The notes beneath the pieces were generated by a model. That model searched no databases. It saw only the letters and a program-made list of their open reading frames with translations, and was not told the origin of the DNA. Both the position numbers and the translations under genes were made by a program. Below, one piece after another: positions 1 to 10,589 of a stretch of 64,000 nucleotides of DNA. The DNA comes from Diplonema papillatum (taxonomy: Eukaryota > Euglenozoa > Diplonemea > Diplonemida > Diplonemidae). The stretch covers positions 62,001 to 126,000 of the forward strand of contig JAPJBO010000428.1 of NCBI GenBank assembly GCA_030068145.1, written 5' to 3'. How positions within the stretch are numbered: the stretch's first letter is position 1; each line of letters starts with the position of its first letter.

Positions 1-329
1 TGCATCATCCGGGGCCTGTGGACATGGTCAACAGGATCGTCAACGTGTCACCACTTCAGATCTCTGCATCCGGGTTGCGGAATGTCCCTTTCGGCAATTC
101 TGCACCTCAGTGGCAGCTTTGAGGCGAGCAGTTACACCTTGCCTCAGGACGGACTGACCCATAGCCAAGCGGCCTCAACACTTTATATCCGTTTGGTGTA
201 CGCGTAAGCGCTTTCGTCCCGATGAAGAAATTACTTGCAAGGCACCATTACCACCGTTCATAGAGCACATGTCTTGATACGAGAGGTTCATCCCAGCCTT
301 CTGAATACCAGCAGTACGCTGATGCCCAG

Positions 330-422
330 CAAACTGGGCCACCTTGCAACCTGAGCTCTGGATCCAACTACGAGCTTTTTAACAGCAGCAGCATTAATAT
401 ACGCTATTGGTGCTGGAATTAC
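330..422 (-). rRNA. 18S rRNA fragment
   Basis: On the minus strand this stretch reads as the conserved SSU rRNA segment upstream of the V4 region: AATTCCAGCACCAATAGCGT, then TATATTAA, then TTAAAAAGCTCGTAGTTGGA. Two or three bases differ from the usual eukaryotic consensus. Homology stops abruptly at about 422, where the universally conserved partner sequence should continue but unrelated DNA begins. Positions 1-330 could be a diverged V4 and downstream region, but I cannot match them to conserved SSU blocks. Most likely a dispersed rDNA fragment rather than a working gene. Confidence 0.8.
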
Positions 423-536
423 GGCGGAGGTTGACGATTATGCAGGCTGGGACGAGGGAAGGGTGGAGGTGTAGGGGGCGGAGCCTACGGAGGGGGACGG
501 AAGGGGGCCAGGGGTGGTGTGGTATCGATCCGCCTC

Positions 537-1892
537 ATGCGCAGAGCGGCGCAGAAAGCAGCAACCTTGGTGCTGTTCCGCCGGCGGCATGGCTCTGCTG
601 CGGCCGGCCACGTGTGCACGATTACCGAGCCGATCGGGCAGCCGACGCCGGTCACCCACCCGCACCTGATGCCGCCCGAGGACGTCACGGTGGGCATCCC
701 GCTGTCGGAGTACACCCGCCGCCGCGCCGCCTTCGCCGCCAGCCTCCCGAAGGGGTCGACCGCGGTGCTCAACGCTTACCCGACCAAAATCATGACCCAC
801 GACATCCCGTGGCCGTTCCGCCAGGAGTCGAACTTCTGGTTCCTCACCGGCTGCTTGGAGCCCAACGCAGTGGCCCTCATCGACCACTCCCCGGAGGGCC
901 GGGTATCTTGGCGGCTTTTCGTCGCCGAAAAGGACCCCTCGCAAGAGCTGTGGACAGGGGTCATGACAGGGGTCCACAACGCGAAGCACTTCTTCAACCC
1001 GGACGCCAGCCACCCGCTGGCAGAGCTCGCGTCGGTTCTGAAGGCTGAGGTCGCGGGCGGCCGTCGGCGGGTGTTCCTGCACTCAGCCGGCAACAACCCG
1101 CACGAGCAGCTGGTGAAGAGCTTGTGCCCTGGGTACGCAGACGCAGGCGAGTATCTGCGGCGGGCGCGTAGCAGAAAGCACCCGCCGCAGATCGAGATGC
1201 ACTCTCGGTCGGCCGCGATAACGAAGGCGGCGTTCGAACGAGGAATGGGCGCCACGAAACCTGGGGTATCGGAGTGGACGATCAACTCGGTCATGGAGCA
1301 CACCGCCCGGCTCGAAGGAGCGCAGGGCTTGGCTTATCCCCCTGTCATCGCCGGCGGGAAGGCGGGCATGTCGCTGCACTACGTAGCGAACAACCAGCTT
1401 CTCAACAGCGGTGACTTGCTGCTGGTGGACGCGGGCGCAGAGTTCCACGGGCACCCTACCGACGTCACCAGGACCTGGCCCGTAGACGGCAAATTCACCG
1501 AGCCGCAACGCCATGTATACGCGGCAGTGCTCAACGTTCAGAAGCGCCTCCTCTCGGAGGCGAAACCGGGGGCGTCGGTCATGGGCTTGCACCGCAACTA
1601 CATGACGTACATCGCCGAGGAGCTTCTGGCGCTCGGCATCCTCGACAAGTCCTTCGGGGACGCCGCCGCGCAGGCGAGGACGAGGCGGGTCACCTCGCTG
1701 TCCCCGCATGCCTTCGGGCACTACATGGGCATGGACATACACGAGTCCGTCTCGGCCGATGATGGAGGGCAGCATCTGCAGCCGCAGATGATGCACACTA
1801 TCGAACCCGGCGTTTATCTGCCCGACAGCCCGTCGGTCCCACCGCGGTATCGCAACATATGCGTGCGGATCGAGGACAACATTCTCATCACG
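537..1892 (+). CDS. Xaa-Pro aminopeptidase (M24B, XPNPEP3-like), first exon, 3' end missing
   Basis: Encodes 452 residues of an aminopeptidase P family metalloprotease, which removes an N-terminal residue preceding proline. Residues 1-30 are basic and Arg/Ala-rich, compatible with a mitochondrial transit peptide, as in XPNPEP3/Icp55. An N-terminal creatinase-like domain spans about 50-190, followed by the pita-bread catalytic domain. All five metal ligands are visible: D298 (VDAGAEF), D309 (DVTRTW), H395 (FGHYMG), E423 (TIEPG) and E446 (RIEDN). The ATG at 537 is the first in frame. The exon ends in phase 0 at ATCACG with a GT donor at 1893; read through, it stops after 13 non-homologous residues. 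The last roughly 30 residues of the family should lie in another exon, which I could not find. The 3' part is duplicated downstream. It is either a real gene whose last exon is undetected or a truncated copy. Confidence 0.85.
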
Positions 1893-2275
1893 GTGTGCCT
1901 CCCCTTCCCTCCGGCTCTTCAGGCCCCATAAAGGACGCGTTCACCAAAAGAAGGGGGGTAATACTGCTACCACTGCTACTAGGGGGGGAAGCCAACCACC
2001 CAGGTGGCCCTAAAACGCTCCGAAAATCCAGAAAAAGTGGTCGTTTTGTTGATGCGTGCGGATCGAGGACAACATCCTCATCACGGTGTGCCTCCCCTTC
2101 CCTCCGGCTCTTCAGGACCCACAACGACCCCATAAAGGACGCGTTCACTAAAAGAAGGGGTGTAATACTACTACCACTGCTACTAGGGGGGGAAGCCAAC
2201 CGCTCAGGTGGCCCTAAAACGCTCCGAAAATCCAGAAAAAGTGGTCGTTTTGTTGCTGTTTGTTCCGGTTCGTGA
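1860..2275 (+). repeat. tandem duplication of aminopeptidase exon end plus donor
   Basis: A roughly 195-bp unit is present twice (about 1860-2054 and 2055-2275). Each copy contains the last coding bases (GTGCGGATCGAGGACAACAT), the GT donor and the following intron sequence. The intron part includes CATAAAGGACGCGTTCAC, a CTACTAGGGGGGGAAGCC block and TCCAGAAAAAGTGGTCGTTT. The same intron block recurs a third time after the second exon copy (2710-2786 and 4056-4370), where it is split by insertions. Confidence 0.85.
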
Positions 2276-2348
2276 AAGGGACATTCTTTTAGGGAATTGC
2301 ACAGTGAGGAGGAAAATATTTTCCTCGTTTTCGGCTTCTCTCCGCGGC

Positions 2349-2670
2349 CGTCGGTCATGGGCTTGCACCGGAAGTACATGACCTGCATCGCCGAGGAGTT
2401 GCTGGCGCTCGGCATCCTAGACAAGTTCTTCGGGGACGCCGCCGCGCAGGCGAGGACGAGGCGGGTCACCTCGCTGTCCCCGCATGCCTTCGGGCACTAC
2501 ATGGGCATGGACATACACGAGTCCGTCTCGGCCGATGATGGAGGGCAGCATCTGCAGCCGCAGATGATGCACACTATCGAACCCGGCGTTTATCTGCCCG
2601 ACAGCCCGTCGGTCCCACCGCGGTATCGCAACATATGCGTGCGGATCGAGGACAACATCCTTATCACGGT
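2349..2670 (+). pseudogene. duplicated 3' exon segment of the aminopeptidase
   Basis: Near-identical second copy of 1575-1892, encoding the catalytic-domain end from SVMGLHRKYMT to RIEDNILIT, with the ligands H, E and E intact and the same GT donor. It lacks the upstream catalytic aspartates, so alone it cannot make an enzyme. It differs from the first copy by a few substitutions. It could serve as an alternative or duplicated exon only if an acceptor existed upstream; none is obvious. Confidence 0.85.
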
Positions 2671-2786
2671 GCGTCTCCCCTTCCTTCCTTTTCACAAGAT
2701 TTGACGTCGAACGGCTCCCCAGGACCCACAAAGAAGACCCCATAAAGGATGCTTTCACCAAAAGAATGGGGGGTAATTCTACTACT

Positions 2787-4055
2787 CACGGTTGTGAAAC
2801 GAATGGATTATTGTACATTATTGTATTTCCCCCGCCGACCAAGAATTATTGTATTTTTATTGTACATTATTGTACGTTATTGTATATTATTGTACATTAT
2901 TGTACATTATTGTACAGTTATCGTATATTATTGTACGATTATTGTACATTATTGTACACGCAGTGGTGCAGGGGGTAAGGCGTGTGGAAGGTTTACGACA
3001 GGTTTTACACGGAATGACCCGATGAACTCGACAGACTTCCGAACATGGTGTCTTTGTCAGGGTTGCTCGAGCGCAAAAAGACAGCGTTGCAGCTCAAGCG
3101 GAGGGTGAAGATGCAGCAGGTGCCATATCACGGGCTACCAGAGAGAGCGACAAGCATTCGGAAAGGCAGTTGTCACGACAGGTGTCTTGGCGAGGAGGAC
3201 GTCTTGGTGGATCTTCACTTCGACAATCTTCACTTCGGCAATCTTCACTTCGGACTCAGTTCAGTCCGGAAATTGAAGTGAAGGTTTCCCGAGGTGAAGA
3301 CCCTTGATACAGACGTTTGCGTCAAAACGACATTTTCAGGGTCGAACGCAGCAGGGAAGTGAAATACATCGTATTTCGTTCTTTCTCGTTTCCCCGACCG
3401 AGCATGCTCTCCAGGGCGTGAACGGAAATACTGCCCCTTTCATTCAGATATCTGCTGCAATTGGGCGCAGCGAGATAGCTGTCAGAAGCTTCCCGCACCG
3501 GACTATACATCTCTGCCAACTAACTTTTCGAATTGGGTGGCAAATCCAGGTGCGCCTGATGCGCCTAAAGGGGTTATGGAGTACGCGCATTTTGGGTAAA
3601 TGCTCGGACTGTGTATTCGACATCTGGAAAAGCCTTTTTCGAGTTTGCTGTTCTGCTCAATCCTTTCTCGATCTCGCAGTTGTTTAAGTGCACTGGGCAG
3701 TTTCTTGCGGCCCAGTTTGTTCGTTGACCTTTTCGTGGAGCTTCTTCCCTTCTGCAGGAGTTTGGCCCTAAGAACCGTGGGCCATGTGTTCTATTTGCAG
3801 AAAAGGGAGGCAGTTCCCGTCATTTCTAAGATATCAGAAGAGTGCCTGATTGCTGCTGGAGCATCAGGATCGCTGGGACTGCAGTCGTACAATAATGTAT
3901 TGTATATTATTGTAAATTATTGTACATTCTTGTACATTATTGTAAATTATTGTAAATTATTGTATTATTGTACAGTATTGTATACAATAATATACGAAAA
4001 TCTGTACAATAAAAATACAATAAAATACAATAAACGATTCGTATCACAACCGTGA
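2787..4055. mobile_element. non-autonomous TIR transposon with 7-bp target duplication
   Basis: Ends TCACGGTTGTGA and TCACAACCGTGA; about 45 bp are inverted repeats (left 2787-2832, right 4010-4055). CTACTAC lies directly outside both ends (2780-2786 and 4056-4062). The interior carries two AT-rich arrays of a 10-bp unit (ATTATTGTAC, 2815-2957 and about 3888-4035) and about 930 bp without a recognisable gene. A related unoccupied site is seen in the tandem copies at about 1955-1985 and 2160-2190. TSD length is slightly ambiguous because the target is itself a CTA repeat. Confidence 0.8.
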
Positions 4056-4450
4056 CTACTACTAGGGGGGAAACAAACTACCAGGTGGTAATATGATAGT
4101 CAACCACGCATGAAATAAAAAGCAAAGACTGGCAAATGAAAGAGACTGGTGTTCATAAGGCAAGAACGCTAATCACTAGAGTGAGCCAACCACATTCTGA
4201 ATTGGAGCAGCACTCCGCTCTAGTGACATAGCTAACTAGTCTGGCATGACATCGCCTCGATAATCTCAAAGGCCCTAAAACGCTCCGAAAATCCAGAAAA
4301 AGTGGTCGTTTCGTTGCTGTAATTCTGAAAGACTTCCTGTAGGGAATTGCACTGTGAGGAGGTAAATCTTTTTTTAATAGTACATCTGTACTGACGGGAA
4401 CATTTCCGGAACAACGGTTGCACATGAAAGAGAAAACGAAGCCAACGAAA
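4056..4450 (+). repeat. third copy of aminopeptidase intron block, interrupted
   Basis: Continues the intron unit broken by the transposon: CTACTAGGGGGGAAAC, then about 180 bp of unrelated DNA (4088-4265), then GGCCCTAAAACGCTCCGAAA and the TAGGGAATTGCAC block that also occurs at 2213-2330. Confidence 0.75.
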
Positions 4451-4631
4451 AAGTGCTAGTACAGGAAAACCCCCCTGAGAGAGGTTTATGCCCTGTACAC
4501 GCGAAGAACAAGAAACTTTTGCCTTATCATTTTCATTACCCTTGGTCAGTTGATGCTGATCGTCCGTTGCTTCGTTTATCAGTGCAAGCCCCAACTCCGG
4601 AAATGTTGTTTTCGGCTCCTCTGGGCGGCGA

Positions 4632-4718
4632 AGTCGGGGGCGTCGGTCATGGGCTAGCACCGCAACTACATGACGTACATCGCCGAGGAGCTGGCGCTAG
4701 CATCCTCGACAAGTCCTT
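4632..4718 (+). pseudogene. degenerate third fragment of the aminopeptidase exon
   Basis: Matches the exon around GTCGGTCATGGGC...TACATGACGTACATCGCC but carries an in-frame TAG and deletions. Homology ends after the CTCGACAAGTCCTT block. Together with 2349-2670 it shows that the exon end was amplified at least twice. Confidence 0.75.
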
Positions 4719-5164
4719 AGTTATTTTCTTCGGGGCCCGGAGCCTAATTCCTAGTTCAGACCCATGGACAACGGTGACTTTGAAACCCCGGGTCTCGAAG
4801 CGAACTTACACACTAAAACACTTACAAACTTGGCTAGCCATAGTTACAGTGTATAATCATACCTGCTACCCTCATACTCCCCGCCTCACAGCCTCAATGG
4901 TCAACCGGAGACCCTAAAACACCGAACCTCTAAACCACAATAAACGCTAAAACAACGGTTGAGAACAACAAATCGCTCCACAGGAAACCGGCAACGTCGT
5001 CATGACCGCTGACATTCCGAAAGAAATAGACGAAGTGGAAGCATGTGTGCTCGCCGGCGCCTGAAGGCGTTGGTACAATACAAGCGATAGCCGGCTTCTT
5101 TGGCTTGCATTCCACTTGTTTGCGCATGTGAGCATTTAACCACGCCGGGCCAGGGAGCAAGGAC

Positions 5165-5420
5165 ATCTGTTACACATTAACGCAGGTGTCCTAAGGCAAG
5201 CTCAGCGGGAACAGAAATCTCGCGTAGAGCATAAGGGTAAAAGCTTGCTCGATACACGATCTTCAGTACCGATCCTCGGTATGAAAGCATGGCCTAACGA
5301 TCCTTTGGTCTCGTTTCATGTTCAAGGGATGAAGCCGGAGGTGACAGAGAAATTACCACAGGGATAACTGGCTTGTGGCAACCAAGCGTTACCCTTCGCT
5401 GACGATGCCGCGGGTCATCT
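5165..5420 (+). rRNA. 28S rRNA fragment
   Basis: Contains the universally conserved LSU blocks AACGCAGGTGTCCTAAGG, GAACAGAAATCTCG, GTGGCCTAACGATCCTTT in diverged form, and TTACCACAGGGATAACTGG followed by CTTGTGGCAACCAAGCGTT. Conservation fades after about 5400. No neighbouring rDNA is present and many normally invariant positions differ, so this is probably a dispersed or decayed fragment. Confidence 0.85.
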
Positions 5421-5635
5421 CCTTAACTCATTCCTATGCTGGTCGATCCGAGCAAAACTGAGGCAGCCGGCAAGCCGTCTCGCAACAGAAGCTTGGACGA
5501 TCCTCTTCGTGAATAGGTCCAGACGTCTCAACCGCTGCGAATCGATTTGCTTCTGGTTGCTGAGTGATTTGGCTACAGCCCGCCATTTCTCTGAAAAAAT
5601 GCGGCACCGTACTGAGGAGGGCCTACCGTAAGTAA

Positions 5636-5815
5636 GGTATGTGGACAATGGCCGAAACCACCAACGACCAACAACCAAGGTACCCACCGATCCTCTTACC
5701 TCGTGTAACCACCACTCTTACGACACTCAGAGCACAAAGGATATCTTCCCTTAACGACGAAGGTCACCCGGAAGCGAACTTTCACTCTAAAAACGCGGAC
5801 AAGCGAAGTGTGTTG
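5636..5815 (+). repeat. dispersed repeat, copy 1 (second copy 43178-43365)
   Basis: About 180 bp starting TATGTGGACAATGGCCGAAA and ending in a GCGAACTTTCACTCTAAAA tail, about 90% identical to 43178-43365. The tail motif (ACCCCGG...AAGCGAACTT.CACTCTAAAA) recurs at about 4770-4815 and 44660-44710, so it is a family-wide 3' end. The reading frame is not conserved. Confidence 0.8.
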
Positions 5816-6283
5816 CACTCCCAGAGTCCGGTTGTTCGCTCTGCTCTTTCCAACGCTATTCGTGGATTAGAACGTCGGTATTTTGATTTTCCATGGTCTC
5901 TTTGTGGTCCCATCTCACCTTCAAGACACGGCTGTGTCACGCATGCTCTTGACAGACGCTAGCGTCCGGCATTGTGCATGTGTGTTACAGTCGTTGTAGC
6001 AAGGGGTTTCACCCGACACTACGCGGGGCAAATGGCAACCCTGCTTCAAAAGAAGGGCACAAATATTATAGAAAACGTAGCTCAAAAAAAAAAAAAAAAA
6101 AAAAAAACGTGGTGGTAAACCGTTCTCGGCGAAGAACAGAGGAAAAAGCGAACCAGCGCCCCCAAAACGATCAAGCGGGGGGGAGGAAATCCGCCAACAA
6201 CTACACACGGTCGACGTTGTTCTTCTTTTCCAGCCGACTGTTTCAAGTCTGTCCCCTTGACTGCTTTTTTTGCTGGGTGCACA

Positions 6284-6826
6284 CGGTGAGGTCCAGCCTC
6301 AGAAGCTGGAGTTAAAGAGGATGTGCCGCGGAGTGACACCCGAAGTGCTACAACGAAAACTCGTAAAAATCCACAACCGAAAAGCGGGCTACCAAATCTT
6401 GCGGGTTGCGCTTCAGGGGCTAAAAAGACGTCGGCAGCTTGTTTTGGTGCTTGATCAGAATTTCCTTACCTGAAGATGACACAGGGTAAATACAAGTGGG
6501 AAAACGATAGAACCGGCACGCACAAACAAAAGCTTTAACTCCAAGTCCGTCCCCTTGACTTGCTTTTCTTGCTGGGTGTACAAGGTGAGGTCGAGCCTTA
6601 GAAGCTGGAGTTAAAGAGAGTGTGCCTGAGTGACACCCGAAGCGCTACAACCAAAACGCGTGGAAATCCACAACCGAAAAGCGGGTGTGACACACGCTTT
6701 TTTAGTACAGAATTTCCTGACCTGAAGATGACACAGGGTATATACAAGTGGGAAAACGATGAACCGGCGCGCACAAACAAAAGCTTTAACTCCAGCTTCT
6801 GAGGCTGGACTCCATCGGGTGGTAGC
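6284..6826. mobile_element. composite MITE-like element, CACGGTGAGG termini
   Basis: Left end CACGGTGAGGTCCAGCCTCA, followed by GAAGCTGGAGTTAAAG; the right end near 6791-6826 is the inverted form (CTTTAACTCCAGCTTCTGAG). The left-end motif recurs internally at about 6578-6615, so a copy is duplicated or nested. A second repeat (AATTTCC..ACCTGAAGATGACACAGG and AAGTGGGAAAACGAT) occurs twice inside and again at 54800 and 57400. No coding content. A poly(A) run lies upstream at 6085-6107. Confidence 0.65.
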
Positions 6827-7149
6827 CTCGGTGGTCCATTTATGCACGTCTTCAGTTAGAAGACGAGTTCCAGCCGCTCTCAACCTTCAGCTCTGGGCAG
6901 TCTTCCAGCTTGTTCACCAGCTCTTCGGAGACAAGGCCGGTTTCTAACCCGGGGACACCTTGCACCGGCTGGACTTTTTCAAAAAAAAAAAAGCCCCACA
7001 GAAGAGAGAGGGCTTTCGGCGGCGAGGCGACGTGGCGGGGCAGCACAGCTTCGGGGTACGTCTGCCGGTGAGCTGCTGGGCCTGTTCCTGTTGGGGGTTT
7101 TTGCTGTGTTCTGGTTCGGTTCACGTGTGAATGCAGAACGAATCTTAAA

Positions 7150-7880
7150 ATAACGAACAATAAAGTGCGAGGTTTGCCTGATGCAGATCAGGCCTGCCCC
7201 GGTCGGGGCTTGCCGCTGCTCGCCGCGCGCTTCGAGTTGGGGGCTTCCGAACCTGTTTTTCCGACCTTAACACACATGTTTCTCCACACGATATCCAAGG
7301 CACCGCACAGAAGCCACAGGCCCCAGGCCGTCGGCAAAGCGCGAATACAAGAGAAGGAGAGCGGCGCTACTCGCGGCTTCCAACACCTTCCGTTCCTTCT
7401 CGCAGGGAAGTCTTAGTTCCAAGCTTTGTATGGCTATCTAGCTATCTAGAGGTATTCAACTGGTTAACCGCATGTTGGCCGCTACACCGGTTGAAGGTGC
7501 AGTCATGACCGTGACCAGTTGTACCTCAATCACCAGTCCAAAACCCTTGTTCATGGGGTAAGAAGAGGTTCCTTGGGCGATAGGCAATCAGAAAGGCCCA
7601 TGCGTTTGCAGATCGTTCGTTCCTGCATGTTTTGCCTGCAATGAAGTACAGCAGCCTTGGACCTGTTACAAACAATGGGAATGCAACTGGAAGAATTGCA
7701 AAACGTTTAAAGCATGATGTGTCCTCATCCCCCCTGTGTCCTAGCTTCATCGTATCCATGTTTCGGTCCCTTACGCCATGGAAACGACGGCACGTTCAGC
7801 GAATCTTCATCAGGCATGAACCTCACGCACAGTGATGTGGTGCGTCTGATTCGTCAGGCAGCTTGTCAACGCCGGGACAA
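7150..7880. other. intergenic DNA, nothing recognised
   Basis: No conserved protein, RNA or clear repeat found. A small hairpin (GCCTGAT/ATCAGGC) occurs near 7173-7190. Confidence 0.5.
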
Positions 7881-8032
7881 TCAGTTAAATTCTCTTTGAG
7901 AAGCTCGAAGCCACCACTACCCGTGCCACGAAAGCACTTAGCTGTGAGCAATCAGTTAAATCCTCTTTGAGAAGCTCAAAGCCACCACTACCCGTACCAT
8001 GAAAGCACTTAGCTGTGAGCAATCAGTTAAGT
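7878..8032 (+). repeat. two-copy 73-bp tandem repeat
   Basis: Unit CAATCAGTTAAATTCTCTTT plus GAGAAGCTCGAAGCCACCAC and following bases, present twice with few changes and a third partial start at 8022. Confidence 0.8.
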
Positions 8033-8259
8033 TTGACTACCGTAATTGGAATAATGTTGAACTGGACAGAAGCTGGAACGGGTAAATGACAGACCGGATA
8101 AAAACTGGAACACCCGGGGGGGTCTCCCAGGTAGTCTCCTGCGTGACTTCACCAGTGGTGTCCTGCAGCCGCCTATGACAGCGGCATCTAGGGGTCGAGC
8201 TGAGGTCGCGACGTTCTGCAAAGTACGCAAAGTCGCTAACCCCGAAAAAGTTAGTATGT

Positions 8260-8515
8260 CGCTTTCTTTTGTTTGTGCGCAGTAGCGGAACTCACCTGCT
8301 TTGGCAAGTTTCATGTAGTACGCTGCCAACTACTAATTTCTAGTGTAAGTGGGATAAACACGCAGTCTTTTTCCCTCAGGTTTTGTTGTCGCAAACGAAT
8401 CCCCGTGTGCATCGGGCGGCGCGCACACGGAACCAAGCGCCCATGCGGGCCTCAAGCTCATCTGACAATCGATACATAACCTCATCAACTTACCGCACGA
8501 ACGTATCAGGTTACC
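8260..8515. repeat. two dispersed repeats joined
   Basis: 8260-8345 is the minus-strand copy of a repeat containing TTAGTAGTTGGCAGCGTACT and GCGCACAAACAAA, also at 17585-17690, 59312-59430 and 62246-62345. 8347-8515 matches 63801-64000 (GTGGGATAAACACGCAGTCT, then CGCAAACGAATCCCCGTGTG). No coding content. Confidence 0.8.
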
Positions 8516-8742
8516 ACACAACGCAAGCACACTCTCTCCGGTAGCTCCGGTCAGTCGACCTCCGCCGGGTTAAAAAATAGTTCTCAGTTGCCCCACAAGT
8601 TGCGATGGCAAGAGCTCCGCGGAGGGGAGCTACCGGAGAATGGGGGGAGTACACGACGATGTCGACGACGACGATTTCACGTTCCTCGGCCCTGAGCGAT
8701 GGACAATATGTGTGCGCTCGAGTCTGGTCTTGAGGATGGCCC

Positions 8743-9585
8743 TTTATGGCAAGATCTACCGACGGTGCCGCAAGCTTCGCCCCCAGTACCTCTAGGGCAA
8801 GATCTTCCGACGGTGCCCCATCTTGCCATAGAGGTACTGGGGGCGAAGCTTGGGGCATCGATCTTGCCATAGAGGTACTGGGGGGCGAAGCTTGGGGCAC
8901 CGTCGGAAGATCTTGCCATAGAGGTACTGGGGGCGAAGCTTGGGGCACCGTCGGAAGATCTTGCCATAGAGGTACTGGGGGCGAAGCTTGGGGCACCGTC
9001 GGTAGATGTTGCCATAGAGGTACTGGGGGCGAAGCTTGGGGCACCGTCGGAAGATCTTGCCATAGAGGTACTGGGGGCGAAGCTTGGGGCACCGTCGGTA
9101 GATGTTGCCATAGAGGTACTGGGGGCGAAGCTTGGGGCACCGTCGGTAGATCTTGCCATAGAGGTACTGGGGGCGAAGCTTGGGGCACCGATCTTGCCAT
9201 AGAGGTACTGGGGGCGAAGCTTGGGGCACCGTCGGTAGATCTTGCCATAGAGGTACTGGGGGCGAAGCTTGGGGCACCGTCGGTAGATGTTGCCATAGAG
9301 GTACTGGGGGCGAAGCTTGGGGCACCGTCGGTAGATCTTGCCATAGAGGTACTGGGGGCGAAGCTTGGGGCACCGATCTTGCCATAGAGGTACTGGGGGC
9401 GAAGCTTGGGGCACCGTCGGTAGATCTTGCCATAGAGGTACTGAGGGCGAAGCTTGGGGCACCGATCTTGCCATAGAGGTACTGGGGGCGAAGCTTGGGG
9501 CACCGATCTTGCCATACTGGGGGCGAAGCTTGGGGCACCGTCGGAAGATCTTGCCATAGAGGTACTGGGGGCGAAGCTTGCAACG
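8743..9585. repeat. 48-bp minisatellite with inverted left edge
   Basis: About 17 units built from GATCTTGCCATAGAGGTACT, GGGGGCGAAGCTTGGGGCAC and CGTCGGTA. Full units are 48 bp; some lack the CGTCGGTAGA part (about 38 bp). The leftmost unit (about 8743-8815) is in the opposite orientation, so the array begins with an inverted repeat. Because the unit is a multiple of three and free of stops, long repetitive reading frames exist on both strands (for example 8511-9779 minus). I see no non-repetitive domain and do not call a gene. Confidence 0.9.
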
Positions 9586-10284
9586 AAGGCAGGAAAAGGC
9601 GAACCTGCGGAAACGGAGCCGGGACTGCGTTGCCGTGCAGGGCGACAAGAATGGTGCCGTTGAAGAAAAGTCTCGCAAGGCTCAACCATTCGTACCGTGT
9701 TCCCGGAACAGAAGGAGAAGGACGATCGAAACCCCCAACATGACACCAGAAAAGCTGAAGAACGACTCGAGGTGATCAAGGTTCTGACTCTCGCAGACCT
9801 TGGGTCTATGAGGGCAGTGGGCGTTAGACATGAACAAGGGCACTCGTTCCTCTACTGTCCGGTGGGTCATGTTCAAAGAACAGGGGGCAGTAGTTGCATG
9901 TCAACGAGGTGGGAACATAGCCCGTCTCAACAAGAGGCCACACCGAACCGCAGACGTTCGAAGTCGATGTGCACCTGGGGGGGCCAGGAGGGGTAAACCA
10001 GAGCATATGGAGGACGTACCCAAGCGTACCAAGCTGTGAAAAGTTGGGCGGGGGGAACACATCGCGGCGATGGCGGCGCTTTAGGCGGATGCTCGACCGC
10101 CTTGGAGAAGCAGCAGGGCGGGCCAGCCGGGCAGCAGCGGCGGCTCGAAGCCAGAAGGAGCGAGGGGTGGCGCTGACGCTCCTCCAGGCGGCTATCAACC
10201 TCCTGGAAGCGGAGCAAGGGAACGAGACGAGCCAGGGGGGACCGGCGCTGTCGCAAGGATGGCCGAAGTACCAAGGCTCGGGTT

Positions 10285-10410
10285 GTGAAGGAGCACCGCA
10301 ACAGCAGCAACAGCAACAGCAACATCAACAGAAGCAACAGCAACCGCAACAGCAGCAACAACAACAGCAGCGGCAGCCCCAACAACAACGGCAACCGAGG
10401 CAACTACAAA

Positions 10411-10441
<31 letters not shown>

Positions 10442-10470
10442 CCAGCAACCGCAACAGCAGCTACAAGCAA
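10285..10470 (+). repeat. CAG/CAA microsatellite (poly-Gln in the lipase A frame)
   Basis: An imperfect CAACAG-type run. In the frame that leads into lipase A it encodes a Gln-rich stretch with His, Pro and Arg interruptions. The frame is open from 9969 to the lipase exon, so a Gln-rich N-terminal extension of lipase A is possible. The paralogue lipase B lacks it, so I start the gene downstream. Confidence 0.7.
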
Positions 10471-10589
10471 ACACACACCTGTTCTTTTTTCCTATTAATC
10501 CTTTCCGCAGAACTTCAAAAGGAAAACCTCCAAAGAGCTCGTACCTAAAAATGCAGTTCTTGAGAAGAACCTTTGCCTACATGACGGGC

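Noticed and set aside
9969..10589. Gln-rich N-terminal extension of lipase A
   Set aside because: Frame is open, but lipase B starts at the equivalent MSG without it; kept only as a possibility.
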